Of a stretch of 12,625 nt of DNA, positions 1 to 10,650 are shown piece by piece. Numbering within the stretch: position 1 is the stretch's first letter; each line of letters begins with the position of its first letter. Position numbers and translations under genes: made by a program. The stretch spans positions 1-12,625 of the forward strand of contig CAYLNK010000191.1 of the NCBI GenBank assembly GCA_964384675.1. The letters are read 5' to 3'. The notes under the pieces were generated by a model. It did not search any database and was not told the origin of the DNA. It saw only the letters and a program-made list of their open reading frames with translations. The stretch is from CAYLNK01 sp964384675. GTDB lineage: Bacteria > Acidobacteriota > Thermoanaerobaculia > UBA5066.

Positions 1-94
1 GCGCGGCCGCCACGAGCGAGAGGACCGCGGACGGCAGGGCGGCGAGCGCGGCCGCCCCCGCCAGGGCGCCGGCGACGACCAGGCCCGGGCTCAA
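1..94 (-). CDS. Partial hydrophobic protein, N-terminus only (possible)
   Basis: On the minus strand a TTG codon overlaps the TGA stop of the VWA gene (TTGA). It opens a frame that stays open to the window edge, 31 codons. The translation begins MSPGLVVAGALAGAAAL and is almost entirely Ala, Leu, Val and Gly, which fits a signal peptide or first membrane helix. The tight overlap suggests an operon with the VWA gene. Family and function cannot be seen. The start is inferred, because no ATG or GTG is available in this frame within the visible part and the stretch is short. Confidence 0.4.
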   Translation of the reverse strand, partial: MSPGLVVAGALAGAAALAALPSAVLSLVAAA

Positions 95-1179
95 CGGAAC
101 AGCTTTTTCCGGTTCCGGATGTAGTCGCGGAAGATGAACGTGGCGAGGTCGGTGGGGCTCGCGTAATACGCGCGGCCGCGCGCCACCTTCGTCATCGTCT
201 CGACGAACTCCACCAGCGTCGGGTCGGTCGCGATCATGAACGTCGTCAGCTGGATCCCGTCGCGGCGGAGCGCCTCGGCCTCTTCCAGGGTGCGGTTGAC
301 GATCTTCAGGTCGAGGCCGAACGGGTTCTTGTAGAGCCGGCCCCCCTCGCGGATGCACGACGGCTTGCCGTCGGTCACCAGGAAGACCTGCCGGTTCCGC
401 GACTTCCGCCGGTTCAGGAGCGCGCGCGACATCGCGAGCCCCGCCTTGGTGTTGGTGTGGAACGGGCCGACCCTCGCCTTGGACAGCTCCTCGATCGGCA
501 CCTGCGAGGCGTCGTCGCCGAAGAGGACGATGTCGATGGTGTCCTTCGGATACTTCTGGAGGATCAGCTCCGTCAGCGCCAGGGCCACCTTCTTGGCCGG
601 CGTGAAGCGGTCCTCCCCGTACAGGATCATCGAGTGGGAGATGTCGATCGCGATCGCGGTGGCGCACGCCGAGAGGTGCTCGACGTCGAAGACCTCCAGG
701 TCGTCCGGGCCCATCGTCAGCTCGTCCGGATCGTGCCGTGCGGCGTTCGCCACGGAGCGGATGCCGTCCAGCCGGCCGATGTCGTCCCCGAACTCGTACG
801 GGCGCGTCTCGGGGAGCGGCTCGGCGCCGGTCCCGGCGCGCGGCAGCGAGTGGAGCCCCGCGCCGGACTTCGAGAGCGAGGAGAAGATCTCCTCGAGCGC
901 CGAGCGCCGGATCCGCCGCTCGCCGGTGCCGGTGAGGCCGAGGTTCCCCTCGGCGTCGCGCCCGATCACTCCCTGCTGCTCGAGCGCGGCGCGGAACGAC
1001 TCGAGGTCGATCGCCGGGTCGATCAGACCGCGCCGCTGCAGCTCGCGCATCCAGGCGAGCGCCTTCTCTACGTCGCCCGCCGAGCGGGTGACGAGGTCGA
1101 GGAACAGCTTGAGCAGCTCCTCGTACGTCAGGAGCGATTGCAGGAGCTCGAGCGGCAGCTCGCCGTAGCGATATTCCAC
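91..1179 (-). CDS. VWA domain-containing protein
   Basis: The protein has 362 residues. An alpha-helical N-terminal region (about 1-110) is followed by a linker and a von Willebrand A domain (about 170-350). The domain carries a complete metal-ion-dependent adhesion site: DISHS at residues 179-183, threonines 242 and 244 in HTNTKAG, and TDG at 269-271. There is no signal peptide or membrane helix, so it is probably cytoplasmic. Related VWA proteins usually work with MoxR or Mg-chelatase-like AAA+ ATPases as metal-dependent adaptors; no such ATPase is in this window, so a partner is inferred. The start is GTG at 1177-1179. There is no Shine-Dalgarno sequence before it, but a TAACAT hexamer lies 8 nt upstream, as expected for a leaderless transcript. 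It is divergent from the sensor kinase. The family assignment is strong; the cellular role is unknown. Confidence 0.9.
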   Translation of the reverse strand: MEYRYGELPLELLQSLLTYEELLKLFLDLVTRSAGDVEKALAWMRELQRRGLIDPAIDLESFRAALEQQGVIGRDAEGNLGLTGTGERRIRRSALEEIFSSLSKSGAGLHSLPRAGTGAEPLPETRPYEFGDDIGRLDGIRSVANAARHDPDELTMGPDDLEVFDVEHLSACATAIAIDISHSMILYGEDRFTPAKKVALALTELILQKYPKDTIDIVLFGDDASQVPIEELSKARVGPFHTNTKAGLAMSRALLNRRKSRNRQVFLVTDGKPSCIREGGRLYKNPFGLDLKIVNRTLEEAEALRRDGIQLTTFMIATDPTLVEFVETMTKVARGRAYYASPTDLATFIFRDYIRNRKKLFR

Positions 1180-1187
1180 GCGCGTCG

Positions 1188-1193
1188 ATGTTA
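1188..1193 (-). promoter_or_regulatory. -10-like TAACAT, possible leaderless promoter of VWA gene
   Basis: TAACAT on the minus strand ends 8 nt before the GTG start of the VWA gene. A TANNNT hexamer this close to a start, with no ribosome binding site between them, is the usual form of a leaderless promoter in high-GC bacteria. No convincing -35 hexamer is visible. Confidence 0.4.
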
Positions 1194-1241
1194 CGCCGCG
1201 GGATGCGAAGCGGATCGGGCCCTCGCCGGACCGCCGATCCG

Positions 1242-1247
1242 TAGAAT
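1242..1247 (+). promoter_or_regulatory. -10-like TAGAAT upstream of sensor kinase
   Basis: TAGAAT differs from the consensus -10 hexamer at one position and stands out in a very GC-rich spacer. It lies 10 nt before the ATG of the short frame at 1258 and 36 nt before the kinase ATG. No good -35 box is seen 16-18 nt upstream. Transcription would begin close to 1254-1258. Confidence 0.4.
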
Positions 1248-1257
1248 GCGTGTGCCG

Positions 1258-1283
1258 ATGAGCCGAGCCGTTCCCCCGCCGCC

Positions 1284-1287
<4 letters not shown>
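1258..1287 (+). CDS. Possible polyproline leader peptide (9 aa)
   Basis: This short frame encodes MSRAVPPPP and stops at TGA 1285-1287, overlapping the kinase ATG (1284-1286) as ATGA. It can be extended two codons upstream to an in-frame GTG at 1252. Four consecutive prolines before a stop are a known slow or stalling context for ribosomes, relieved by EF-P. The kinase ATG has no Shine-Dalgarno sequence of its own, so coupling from this frame would explain its initiation. The frame is tiny and could be chance in GC-rich DNA; only position and context support it. Confidence 0.3.
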
Positions 1288-4442
<3,155 letters not shown>

Positions 4443-4452
4443 AATTCGCGAG

Positions 4453-5037
4453 ATGTCCGCGGTCCCCGACTTCGTCCGTCTCTTCCACGAGCTCGAGCAG
4501 GTCCTCGAAGCCGAGCCGGAGTGGATGACCGGGGAGATCGCGCACGGCGTCTACCACGCGTTCGCACGGCCCCGGCCGCGGCATGGGGAGGCACAGGGGA
4601 ACCTCTTCGCCGAGCTGCGGGGCCGATTCGGCGGGCGACGCGGTGGGGACCGTCCCGACTGGCTCTTCGTGATCGAGCCGGAGATCCGGAAGGAGGAGGT
4701 CTTCTCCCGCCTCGCGCCTGACCTCGCCGGCTGGCGGAAATCGAAGCAAGGCTGGCCCGACCCCGACGTCACCCCGATCGAGCTGATGCCGGAGTGGGTG
4801 GCCGAGATCCTCTCTCCGTCCACCGCGCGGTTCGACCGCCGCGAGAAGACGGAGAGCTACGGCACGATGGGCGTCGGCTGGCTCTGGCTGGTCGACCCGA
4901 AGAAGAGAACGGTCGAGGCGCTCGAGAACGTGCGCGGCCAGATGGTGCCGCGGGAGCAGGCAGGGCCGGGCGGAGTGGCCTCGCTGCCGCCGTTCCGGCG
5001 CGCGAAGCTGCCGCTCGATCAGATCCTGGCGTACTGA
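4453..5037 (+). CDS. Uma2 family (DUF820) PD-(D/E)XK nuclease-fold protein
   Basis: The protein has 194 residues, the usual size of the Uma2 (DUF820) family, which adopts a restriction-endonuclease-like fold. Visible family motifs are APDLAGW at 88-94 (D90), WVAEILSPST at 115-124 (E118), then a basic residue and tyrosine in EKTESYG (131-137) and the core strand GWLWLVDP (142-149). D90, E118 and K132 are candidate metal-binding or catalytic positions. Uma2 proteins are widespread, often in many copies per genome in Cyanobacteria, Chloroflexota and other phyla; their biological role is largely unproven. The gene begins 10 nt after the kinase stop, in the same direction. It has no antitoxin-like partner, so a toxin-antitoxin role is not supported here. 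It is probably a stand-alone gene, possibly with its own leaderless promoter. Confidence 0.9.
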   Translation: MSAVPDFVRLFHELEQVLEAEPEWMTGEIAHGVYHAFARPRPRHGEAQGNLFAELRGRFGGRRGGDRPDWLFVIEPEIRKEEVFSRLAPDLAGWRKSKQGWPDPDVTPIELMPEWVAEILSPSTARFDRREKTESYGTMGVGWLWLVDPKKRTVEALENVRGQMVPREQAGPGGVASLPPFRRAKLPLDQILAY

Positions 5038-5051
5038 GCGAACGAGGCGTC

Positions 5052-6647
5052 ATCACGACGACGAGCGGACCTCCGTCTCGAGGCGATCGCCTCGGAACCC
5101 GGGCGGCATGTCTCCTCGCGCTCCTTCCGTTCCTGCCGCCGCTCGTCTCGCTGCTGTCTCGCCCCTGGCCCGCGGCGGCAATCGAGAGCGACGGCGCGAG
5201 CCTCGAGCTGTACACGCTCCAGGCTCTGCGCGGTCAGACGCTCGTCGGCCCGTACTCGCGCTTCGACTGGAACCACCCGGGCCCGATCCTCTTCCAGACC
5301 TACGCCCCGCTGTACGCGCTCTCCGGCCACCGTTCCGCGAGCCTCCCGCTCACGGCGCTCCTCCTGAACGTGGCCGCCGTGGCGGCGATGCTGGCGATCG
5401 TCGCGCGAAAGGGCGGGCCGCGAGTCGCGCTCTCGATCGCCCTCGTGCTCGTGGGCCTCCTGGCAGCGTGCGGGCCGGCCATGCTCGCCGATCCGTGGAA
5501 CCCCTTCGTCACGATCCTGCCGCTGGGTCTCTTCCTCGTCCTCGGCTCGCTCGAGCCGAGCGGGGCGGTCCTCCCGGCGATGGTGGCGGTCGGCTCGTTC
5601 CTGATCCAGTCGCACGTCGGTTTCGTCCCGATCGTCACGGCGATCGGCGCCCTGGCCGCGGTCCGGGCCTTGCGGGCTGGCCGGAACGGAGTGCCACAGC
5701 GCCGCGCCCTGTGGATCTCGCTCGGGGTAGCGGCGCTTCTCTGGGCGGTCCCTGTCCTCGAGGAGCTACGCGGCCATCCGGGCAACCTGTCGACCGTCGC
5801 CGCGTTCTTCGCGACCGAGAGATGGCATCACACGCTCGCCGAGGTGATCGTTCCGCTCGCGCGGCAGCTGGCCCGCCCGCCTCTCGGCATCGCGACCGCG
5901 GTCATCCCGTCGACGAGCGACGATCGGGGAACCGGCTCGGGGCTGCTGGCGCTGCTTCTCGTCGCGCTCCTGCCGCTCGCCGTCTCGGCCTCACACCGCG
6001 CGGGCCGGCGCTTCGAGAGGAACCTCGGCCTGCTCGTCCTTCTCGCCATCGTGGTCGCGTACGCGTCGCTCGGGAGGGTCGTCGAGGCGATCCACGACTA
6101 CCTGATCGCCTGGGTGAGCGTCGCGGGCGCTCTCGGCTGGGCCCTCGTCGTCGCTTCGATCCCGGGTCTCGACCGTGCCGGTCCGCGGCGCGTCCTCGTC
6201 GCCACCCTCGCGCTCGTCTCGATCCTTGCGGTCCGGGTCGGCACCGTGCAGCTCCGGCGATCGCCTCCCGCAGCGCTCCGGACGATCCCGCGGGTCGACG
6301 AGCTGGCGGGTGCCTCGCAGCGCTTCCTCGCGAGCTCCGGCGTCCGCCGCCCTCTCCTCATCCTCGCGACACACGACTCGTGGCCCGCCTCGGTCGGTGT
6401 GGTCCTCGAGCTGACGAAGCGGGGCGTGGCGGTCTCGATCCCGGAGGAGTGGGCCGTGATGTTCGGTCGTCCGCTTCGCAGCACCGGGGGCGAGGACGGC
6501 GCGCTCGTGCTCGCCGAGGAGGCCCTCGACCGAGTGGCGGCTGCGCGTCCCGACGCCGTGCGGCTCGGGGTGCGAGACGGGATCGTGCTCTACGGGCTGA
6601 GGGGAACGCCGTCGCGGGACTCGCGCCGGAGCAGAGACCTCGAGTAG
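5052..6647 (+). CDS. GT-C-like polytopic membrane protein (putative glycosyltransferase)
   Basis: The reading frame gives about 531 residues if started at ATC 5052. A first hydrophobic helix (about 18-36) is followed by an acidic periplasmic loop, IESDGASLELYTLQ (44-57), and then VGPYSRFDWNHPGP (65-78) and APLYALSGHR. The arrangement of an acidic pair in the first outer loop followed by many helices is that of GT-C glycosyltransferases, which use polyprenyl-phosphate sugars. About eight to ten further helices run to residue 400, and a soluble C-terminal tail follows. The start is a problem: the frame has no ATG, GTG or TTG between GTG 4794, deep inside the Uma2 gene, and GTG 5370, which would remove the first loop. 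Candidates are ATC 5052, after a weak GAGG at 5044, or CTG 5034 overlapping the Uma2 stop as CTGA. Function is inferred from topology; the substrate is unknown. Confidence 0.8.
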   Translation: MTTTSGPPSRGDRLGTRAACLLALLPFLPPLVSLLSRPWPAAAIESDGASLELYTLQALRGQTLVGPYSRFDWNHPGPILFQTYAPLYALSGHRSASLPLTALLLNVAAVAAMLAIVARKGGPRVALSIALVLVGLLAACGPAMLADPWNPFVTILPLGLFLVLGSLEPSGAVLPAMVAVGSFLIQSHVGFVPIVTAIGALAAVRALRAGRNGVPQRRALWISLGVAALLWAVPVLEELRGHPGNLSTVAAFFATERWHHTLAEVIVPLARQLARPPLGIATAVIPSTSDDRGTGSGLLALLLVALLPLAVSASHRAGRRFERNLGLLVLLAIVVAYASLGRVVEAIHDYLIAWVSVAGALGWALVVASIPGLDRAGPRRVLVATLALVSILAVRVGTVQLRRSPPAALRTIPRVDELAGASQRFLASSGVRRPLLILATHDSWPASVGVVLELTKRGVAVSIPEEWAVMFGRPLRSTGGEDGALVLAEEALDRVAAARPDAVRLGVRDGIVLYGLRGTPSRDSRRSRDLE

Positions 6648-6718
6648 AGGTCCGCGGGACACTTCCGGCACCGATCGACGGAGAATGCGCCATCGGACTT
6701 CGCTCGGGAGCAGGCCGT

Positions 6719-6726
6719 GGGAGGTG
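6719..6726 (+). promoter_or_regulatory. Strong Shine-Dalgarno GGGAGGTG deciding MTase start
   Basis: GGGAGGTG lies immediately before ATG 6729. It favours this ATG over the upstream in-frame GTG at 6717, which overlaps the motif, and over ATG 6753. The spacing is short (about 4 nt after GGAGG), but no other site nearby is as good. The 81-nt gap from the previous gene contains only a weak GAGAAT (6681-6686) as a possible -10 and no clear terminator. Confidence 0.6.
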
Positions 6727-6728
6727 TC

Positions 6729-8267
6729 ATGTCGAACTCCGGACCAGGGGTGATGCGCGAGGACTGGGACCGTCGCGCGCGAGACGATTACAAGCTTCAC
6801 ATCGCAACGGGCCACTCGGGGTCCGACGAGGCGTTTCGGGCTTCGGGGACCAAGGACCTCGACGACGTGATCCTGGACGGCGTCCACCTGGCACCCGATG
6901 CCGAGACCCTGGAGATCGGATGCGGCGTGGGGCGACTCCTGGTGCCCCTGTCGGAGCGTGTGGGGATCGCCCACGGCGTCGACATCGCGCCGACGATGAT
7001 CGAGCACGCGAGGACGTTCTGCGCCTCACGGGGCAACGTGCGGACGAGCGTGACGGACGGCACCCTGGAGGGGTTTGCCGACGGCTCGCTCGACTTCGTC
7101 TACTCGTTCATCGTTTTCCAGCACATCCCCTTCGTGGAGGCGATCCGGACGTACGTCCGCGAGGCTGCGCGCGTGCTGCGTCCCGGTGGGCTGTTCCGAT
7201 TCCAGGTGGATGGACGCCGGCTCGCGGCGGGACGTCGTCCCGACACCTACGCCGGTGTGACGTTCGAGCCCGAGGCCGCTCGCGATCTCCTCCGGGAGAC
7301 GGACCTCGAGGTGGTGGAGGAGTGGGGAGCGGTGACCCACTACCACCGACTGACGACACGCAAGCGGAGTCTCGAGTCACGAGCGGGGGCCGCGCTTGCG
7401 CCCTTCGCCTGGGATCGGCTGCTCCTGGGCGACCTTCTGACCCGGGAGTGTGGGGATGGAGCCCGCCGGAGCGACGAGGTCGTCGCGGGCACGCTCCCTC
7501 TGAAGACCGCGCTCCGCAACCTGGAGGAGAGGCTCACGACGGCGCCGGACGCGGAGTTCGTCCGGAGGGCGTTCAGGGCCCTTCTGCTGCGTGACCCCGA
7601 CGCGGAGGGTCTGGCGTTCCACGACTCGGTCCTCCGGGGCGGGTTCGAGGGCCGCGGGGCGCTCCTCGACACGTTCCTCACGTCGAGCGAGTTCCGCGGC
7701 CTCCTCCGGCCGTGGCTTCACGACGTGCCCGTCCACCAGCGGGTACGGCTCGCCGAGGGAGGAGCGCCGGACGCGGCGACCGCCGCTCTCATGGGAATCG
7801 CGGACTTCGTGGCGGGCCGCCTCGAAGGGCTCCCCCCGGGCGACGCCGTCGGGGAGGCGTACCGCCTGCTTCTGGGGCGGCGACCCGACGGCCCGGAGCT
7901 CGCCTTCCACTCGCGCCTCGTCGACCTGAGCCCCATGTGGCGGAGGCTTCTCGTCCGCCAGGTCCTCTGGAGCGGCGAATGGTCCAGGGAGGTCAAGTCC
8001 CCGGGGCCGTGGGCCACGGCGGCGATCCGGGAGCGCCTGGGCCTTCCAATGGGGGACGCCGATCCGGTCCGCGCCGTGCTCGCCACTCTTCTCGACCGGG
8101 GCCGAGCTCAGGCTCACCCGGAGTTCGTCGCGTCGGCCTACCCGGCGCTGCTCGGGCGCGAGGCGGACGCAGAGGGTGCGGCTTGGCACACGGCCCGCCT
8201 CGTGAACCACCAGGTCGACCGGGTGGGGTTCCTGTGCGATCTCCTCGGCGCCCTCGAGCCCGGCTGA
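6729..8267 (+). CDS. Class I SAM methyltransferase fused to three DUF4214 repeats (copy 1)
   Basis: The protein has 512 residues and no signal peptide. The N-terminal part (about 10-210) is a Rossmann-type SAM methyltransferase of the Methyltransf_11/25 type: motif I is LEIGCGVGR (61-69), the acidic ribose-binding end of strand 2 is D85 in GVDI, and the post-motifs are FADGSLD (116-122), SFIVFQHIP (126-134) and LRPGGLFRF (150-158). A linker (211-270) is followed by three DUF4214-like repeats: 274-323 (FVRRAFRALLLRDPDAEG), a degenerate 370-418 (YRLLLGRRPDGPEL) and 463-510 (YPALLGREADAEGAAW). DUF4214 is a helical repeat often attached to surface-associated and polysaccharide-related enzymes. 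It follows a GT-C-like gene in the same direction, which suggests methylation of a glycan or lipid-linked sugar; this is inference. A paralogue with the same layout lies on the other strand at 10647-12233. The ATG is set by the Shine-Dalgarno sequence just upstream. Confidence 0.9.
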   Translation: MSNSGPGVMREDWDRRARDDYKLHIATGHSGSDEAFRASGTKDLDDVILDGVHLAPDAETLEIGCGVGRLLVPLSERVGIAHGVDIAPTMIEHARTFCASRGNVRTSVTDGTLEGFADGSLDFVYSFIVFQHIPFVEAIRTYVREAARVLRPGGLFRFQVDGRRLAAGRRPDTYAGVTFEPEAARDLLRETDLEVVEEWGAVTHYHRLTTRKRSLESRAGAALAPFAWDRLLLGDLLTRECGDGARRSDEVVAGTLPLKTALRNLEERLTTAPDAEFVRRAFRALLLRDPDAEGLAFHDSVLRGGFEGRGALLDTFLTSSEFRGLLRPWLHDVPVHQRVRLAEGGAPDAATAALMGIADFVAGRLEGLPPGDAVGEAYRLLLGRRPDGPELAFHSRLVDLSPMWRRLLVRQVLWSGEWSREVKSPGPWATAAIRERLGLPMGDADPVRAVLATLLDRGRAQAHPEFVASAYPALLGREADAEGAAWHTARLVNHQVDRVGFLCDLLGALEPG

Positions 8268-8283
8268 ACCCTCGCGTCCGGCG

Positions 8284-10650
8284 TCAGCGCCTCCACTCGA
8301 AGCGCCTCACCGGGAAGTGGCGGACACGTCCGTCCTTCGCCCGGAAGATCACCTGGATCTCGTGCTTCCCGTCGTCACCGTCGGTGAATGGGTAGAACGC
8401 CTCGAACCCGGCGGCCGCGCAGTCGCCGACCGAAGGGAGGGCGGTCTGGACGTCCGGACGGGCAACCCGCTGGCCGAGCCGCCAGGCGCGCTGCTCGCCG
8501 TCGATGAGGAGGGTGACGTGGAGGTCCTCGCCCGGGATCCGGGCCCAGCCCGCCGCGCGGAGCTCGCCGGTCACGACGGTCCCCTCGCGCGGGACGTCGA
8601 GGTTGCCCCAGAGCATCGGGTCCTCGCGCAGGTTCGCATCCCCCGGCACCGTCGGCGTCGCCGGCGCCGGCGACGGGTCGATCGTCCAGGGGAGGGGCGG
8701 TCCGGGCGGGACGTCTGGCTCCACCTTCGAGAGCGCGTACAGGTCGGTTCGCCGCCGCCCGTCGAAGCGACCGACGTAGCGAAGGCGCCCGGCGGCGATC
8801 CCGTGCGCGAGGACGGGGTGCAGCGCCTGGCGCTCGTCCTGCGAGAGCCACGACTCGTTCACCGACAGGTACGACGTGGGGATCGACTCGAGGAAGTCGA
8901 GGAAGCCGTCCGGCACCGGGCGCTGGCGTGTCATCTCCTCGAGCCGGGAGACGATCGGCGTCACGAAGCCGGAGACGCCGTTCACGAGCGGCTTGCCGTG
9001 ATCCGCCGCGCGGAGGACATAGAGGTAGTTCCCGCGATCCCCGCCGGACGGCAGCTGGACGAGGCCGCCTTTCATCGGTGTCTTCGCGAGGTATCGCGAC
9101 ACCTCGTCCGGATCGGCGTCGCCCTTGACCGGATCGAGCGGGTAGGGGCGGAGCTCCAGGAAGAGGAGGGCCGACGCGCCCAGGAAGAGGAGCCTTCCGC
9201 GAGCGCCGTCCTCTCCTCCGCGAAGGCGTCGCGCCACGTGGAGGACTCCGATTCCGGCCAGGACGGCGAGCCCGAGGTCCGCCACCATCGCGTAACGCGC
9301 CGGGGCCCGGATGCTGCGGAACAGCGAGACGCTCTCGAACAGGATCCGGTGGAACGGGAATCGGAGGCCGAGCGATCCGAAGAACCCGACGACGACCCAG
9401 ATGAGCCCGATCGAGACGGACACGTCGCGAGGGCCGCTCCTGAGGCTCGCGATCAGGTCCGGCTGGCGGGCGGAGGTGAAGGCCCTGGGCCAGGCGAGAC
9501 ACCAGCGCACCAAGAGGACGATCGTGAGGAGTGCAACGGCACGGCTGGGGTCCGACGCCTTCAGCAGGAGATGCTCCCCGAACCTCAACCGGACCGGCTC
9601 GGCGGCCGCGAAGACGGCGAGCGCCCCGGCGGCCAGCGCGATCAGGTCGAGGACGAGGAGAACGCTCCTGGGCCTCTCCTTCCGCGGGATCGCGGCGCTC
9701 CCTTGCTCCCGGTCCACGAGAAGGAGCGCGCCGAGAGGGAGCACGAGGAGGAGGAGGCCCGGGAAGAGGCAGAGCTCACCTGGCGAGGGGTTCTCGCCGA
9801 GCCCGCGCCAGAGGCGGTTCATCGGGTCCGCGTTGAGCCACTGTCTGGGCGTCGCCGAGTAGGCGAGCGTCTCCGATTCACCGCGCTCGAAGCCGTACCT
9901 CTTCGCCGCCTGCCGATACGGCAGGAAGAACGGCAGAAGGACGAGGCTCGCCGCGCCCAGCGCCGCCGCGCCGCGCCTCCAGAGGGCGGGTTCCCGTTCG
10001 ATCCCCTGTCTCAGCATCAGGAGGAGCCCGGTCAACGTCAGCGGGATCAGGGTCAGGACGAACCAGTGGATGCACGAGAGCGCGTTCATGAGGAACGCCA
10101 CTCCGAGCCACACGGCGCGGCGCCGGCTCCTCACCCGAAGGAAGAGGACGAGGGCCTCCAGGAGGAGCGGCATCCACCCGCTCGACAGGTAGTTGACGTG
10201 CGAGATGTGGTGCCAGCGGTAGAGCGTGTAGCCGAAACCGATCCCGGCAACCCAGGCGGCCCCGCTCGAGCCGGTGAGCGTCCGCGTCACGCGGAAGGCG
10301 CCGAAGCCGGAAAGCGTGAAGCCGAGCAGCATCGCCACGCCGTGGACGGTGAGCGGAGTGAAGCCGAGCGCGTAGAGCGGGAAGAGTGGGAGCGCAAGCC
10401 CGTAGTTGTGCTCGCTGAACGCCAGGCTGTAGGCGTACGGGAAGAAGACGTTCGCGTGAAAGAGGTTGAGAGGATCGTGGAACGTCTGGTGATAGTCCCA
10501 CCACATGATCCAGGCGTTCAGGTACGGATCTCCGGGATCGATCGTCGCGTCGCGGAGACGCGCGGCCCACGGCCACGTCATCACGACCGTCATCAAGGCG
10601 AACGCCGCGAAGACGCCGAGGTCCCTGAGCAGGCGCCGCGAGGCCGTCAT
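8284..10650 (-). CDS. GT-C-like polytopic membrane protein with C-terminal beta-sandwich-like domain
   Basis: The protein has 788 residues. TM1 (about 9-28) is followed by a conserved outer loop with DPGDPYLNAWIMWWDYH (38-54), FHANVFFPY (64-72) and SLAFSEHNYG (75-84). These features are typical of a large family of bacterial GT-C-like membrane proteins annotated as hypothetical or ArnT/RgtA-like. Further helices run to about residue 500, and RSIRAPARYAM (445-455) is another conserved turn. A soluble part then follows (about 505-640). A Pro-rich linker (about 646-670) leads to a domain at about 676-788 with GELRAAGWARIP, VTLLIDGEQ, ARPDVQ and GKHEIQV, resembling an Ig-like beta-sandwich. The ATG at 10650 overlaps the TGA of the methyltransferase gene (ATGA), which indicates translational coupling. 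The open frame continues far upstream of this ATG, but that part is only a shadow of the methyltransferase gene. Sugar transfer is inferred; donor and acceptor are unknown. Confidence 0.88.
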   Translation of the reverse strand: MTASRRLLRDLGVFAAFALMTVVMTWPWAARLRDATIDPGDPYLNAWIMWWDYHQTFHDPLNLFHANVFFPYAYSLAFSEHNYGLALPLFPLYALGFTPLTVHGVAMLLGFTLSGFGAFRVTRTLTGSSGAAWVAGIGFGYTLYRWHHISHVNYLSSGWMPLLLEALVLFLRVRSRRRAVWLGVAFLMNALSCIHWFVLTLIPLTLTGLLLMLRQGIEREPALWRRGAAALGAASLVLLPFFLPYRQAAKRYGFERGESETLAYSATPRQWLNADPMNRLWRGLGENPSPGELCLFPGLLLLVLPLGALLLVDREQGSAAIPRKERPRSVLLVLDLIALAAGALAVFAAAEPVRLRFGEHLLLKASDPSRAVALLTIVLLVRWCLAWPRAFTSARQPDLIASLRSGPRDVSVSIGLIWVVVGFFGSLGLRFPFHRILFESVSLFRSIRAPARYAMVADLGLAVLAGIGVLHVARRLRGGEDGARGRLLFLGASALLFLELRPYPLDPVKGDADPDEVSRYLAKTPMKGGLVQLPSGGDRGNYLYVLRAADHGKPLVNGVSGFVTPIVSRLEEMTRQRPVPDGFLDFLESIPTSYLSVNESWLSQDERQALHPVLAHGIAAGRLRYVGRFDGRRRTDLYALSKVEPDVPPGPPLPWTIDPSPAPATPTVPGDANLREDPMLWGNLDVPREGTVVTGELRAAGWARIPGEDLHVTLLIDGEQRAWRLGQRVARPDVQTALPSVGDCAAAGFEAFYPFTDGDDGKHEIQVIFRAKDGRVRHFPVRRFEWRR

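Noticed and set aside
4794..5033. GTG 4794 as start of the first GT-C-like gene
   Set aside because: It would place about 80 low-complexity residues before the first helix and overlap most of the Uma2 core.
4453..5037. Uma2 gene as part of a toxin-antitoxin or restriction system
   Set aside because: No small partner gene or methyltransferase/specificity gene is adjacent. The two methyltransferases in the window are of a small-molecule or glycan type, not DNA methylases.
5108..7594. 828-codon frame crossing the GT-C-like and methyltransferase genes
   Set aside because: It spans two well-supported genes and their gap, and its translation is Arg/Pro-rich without domains.
8280..8291. Small hairpin GGCG-TCAG-CGCC at the convergent stops as a terminator
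   Set aside because: The stem is only 4 bp and has no T-tract on either strand. Such short GC palindromes are common in this DNA.
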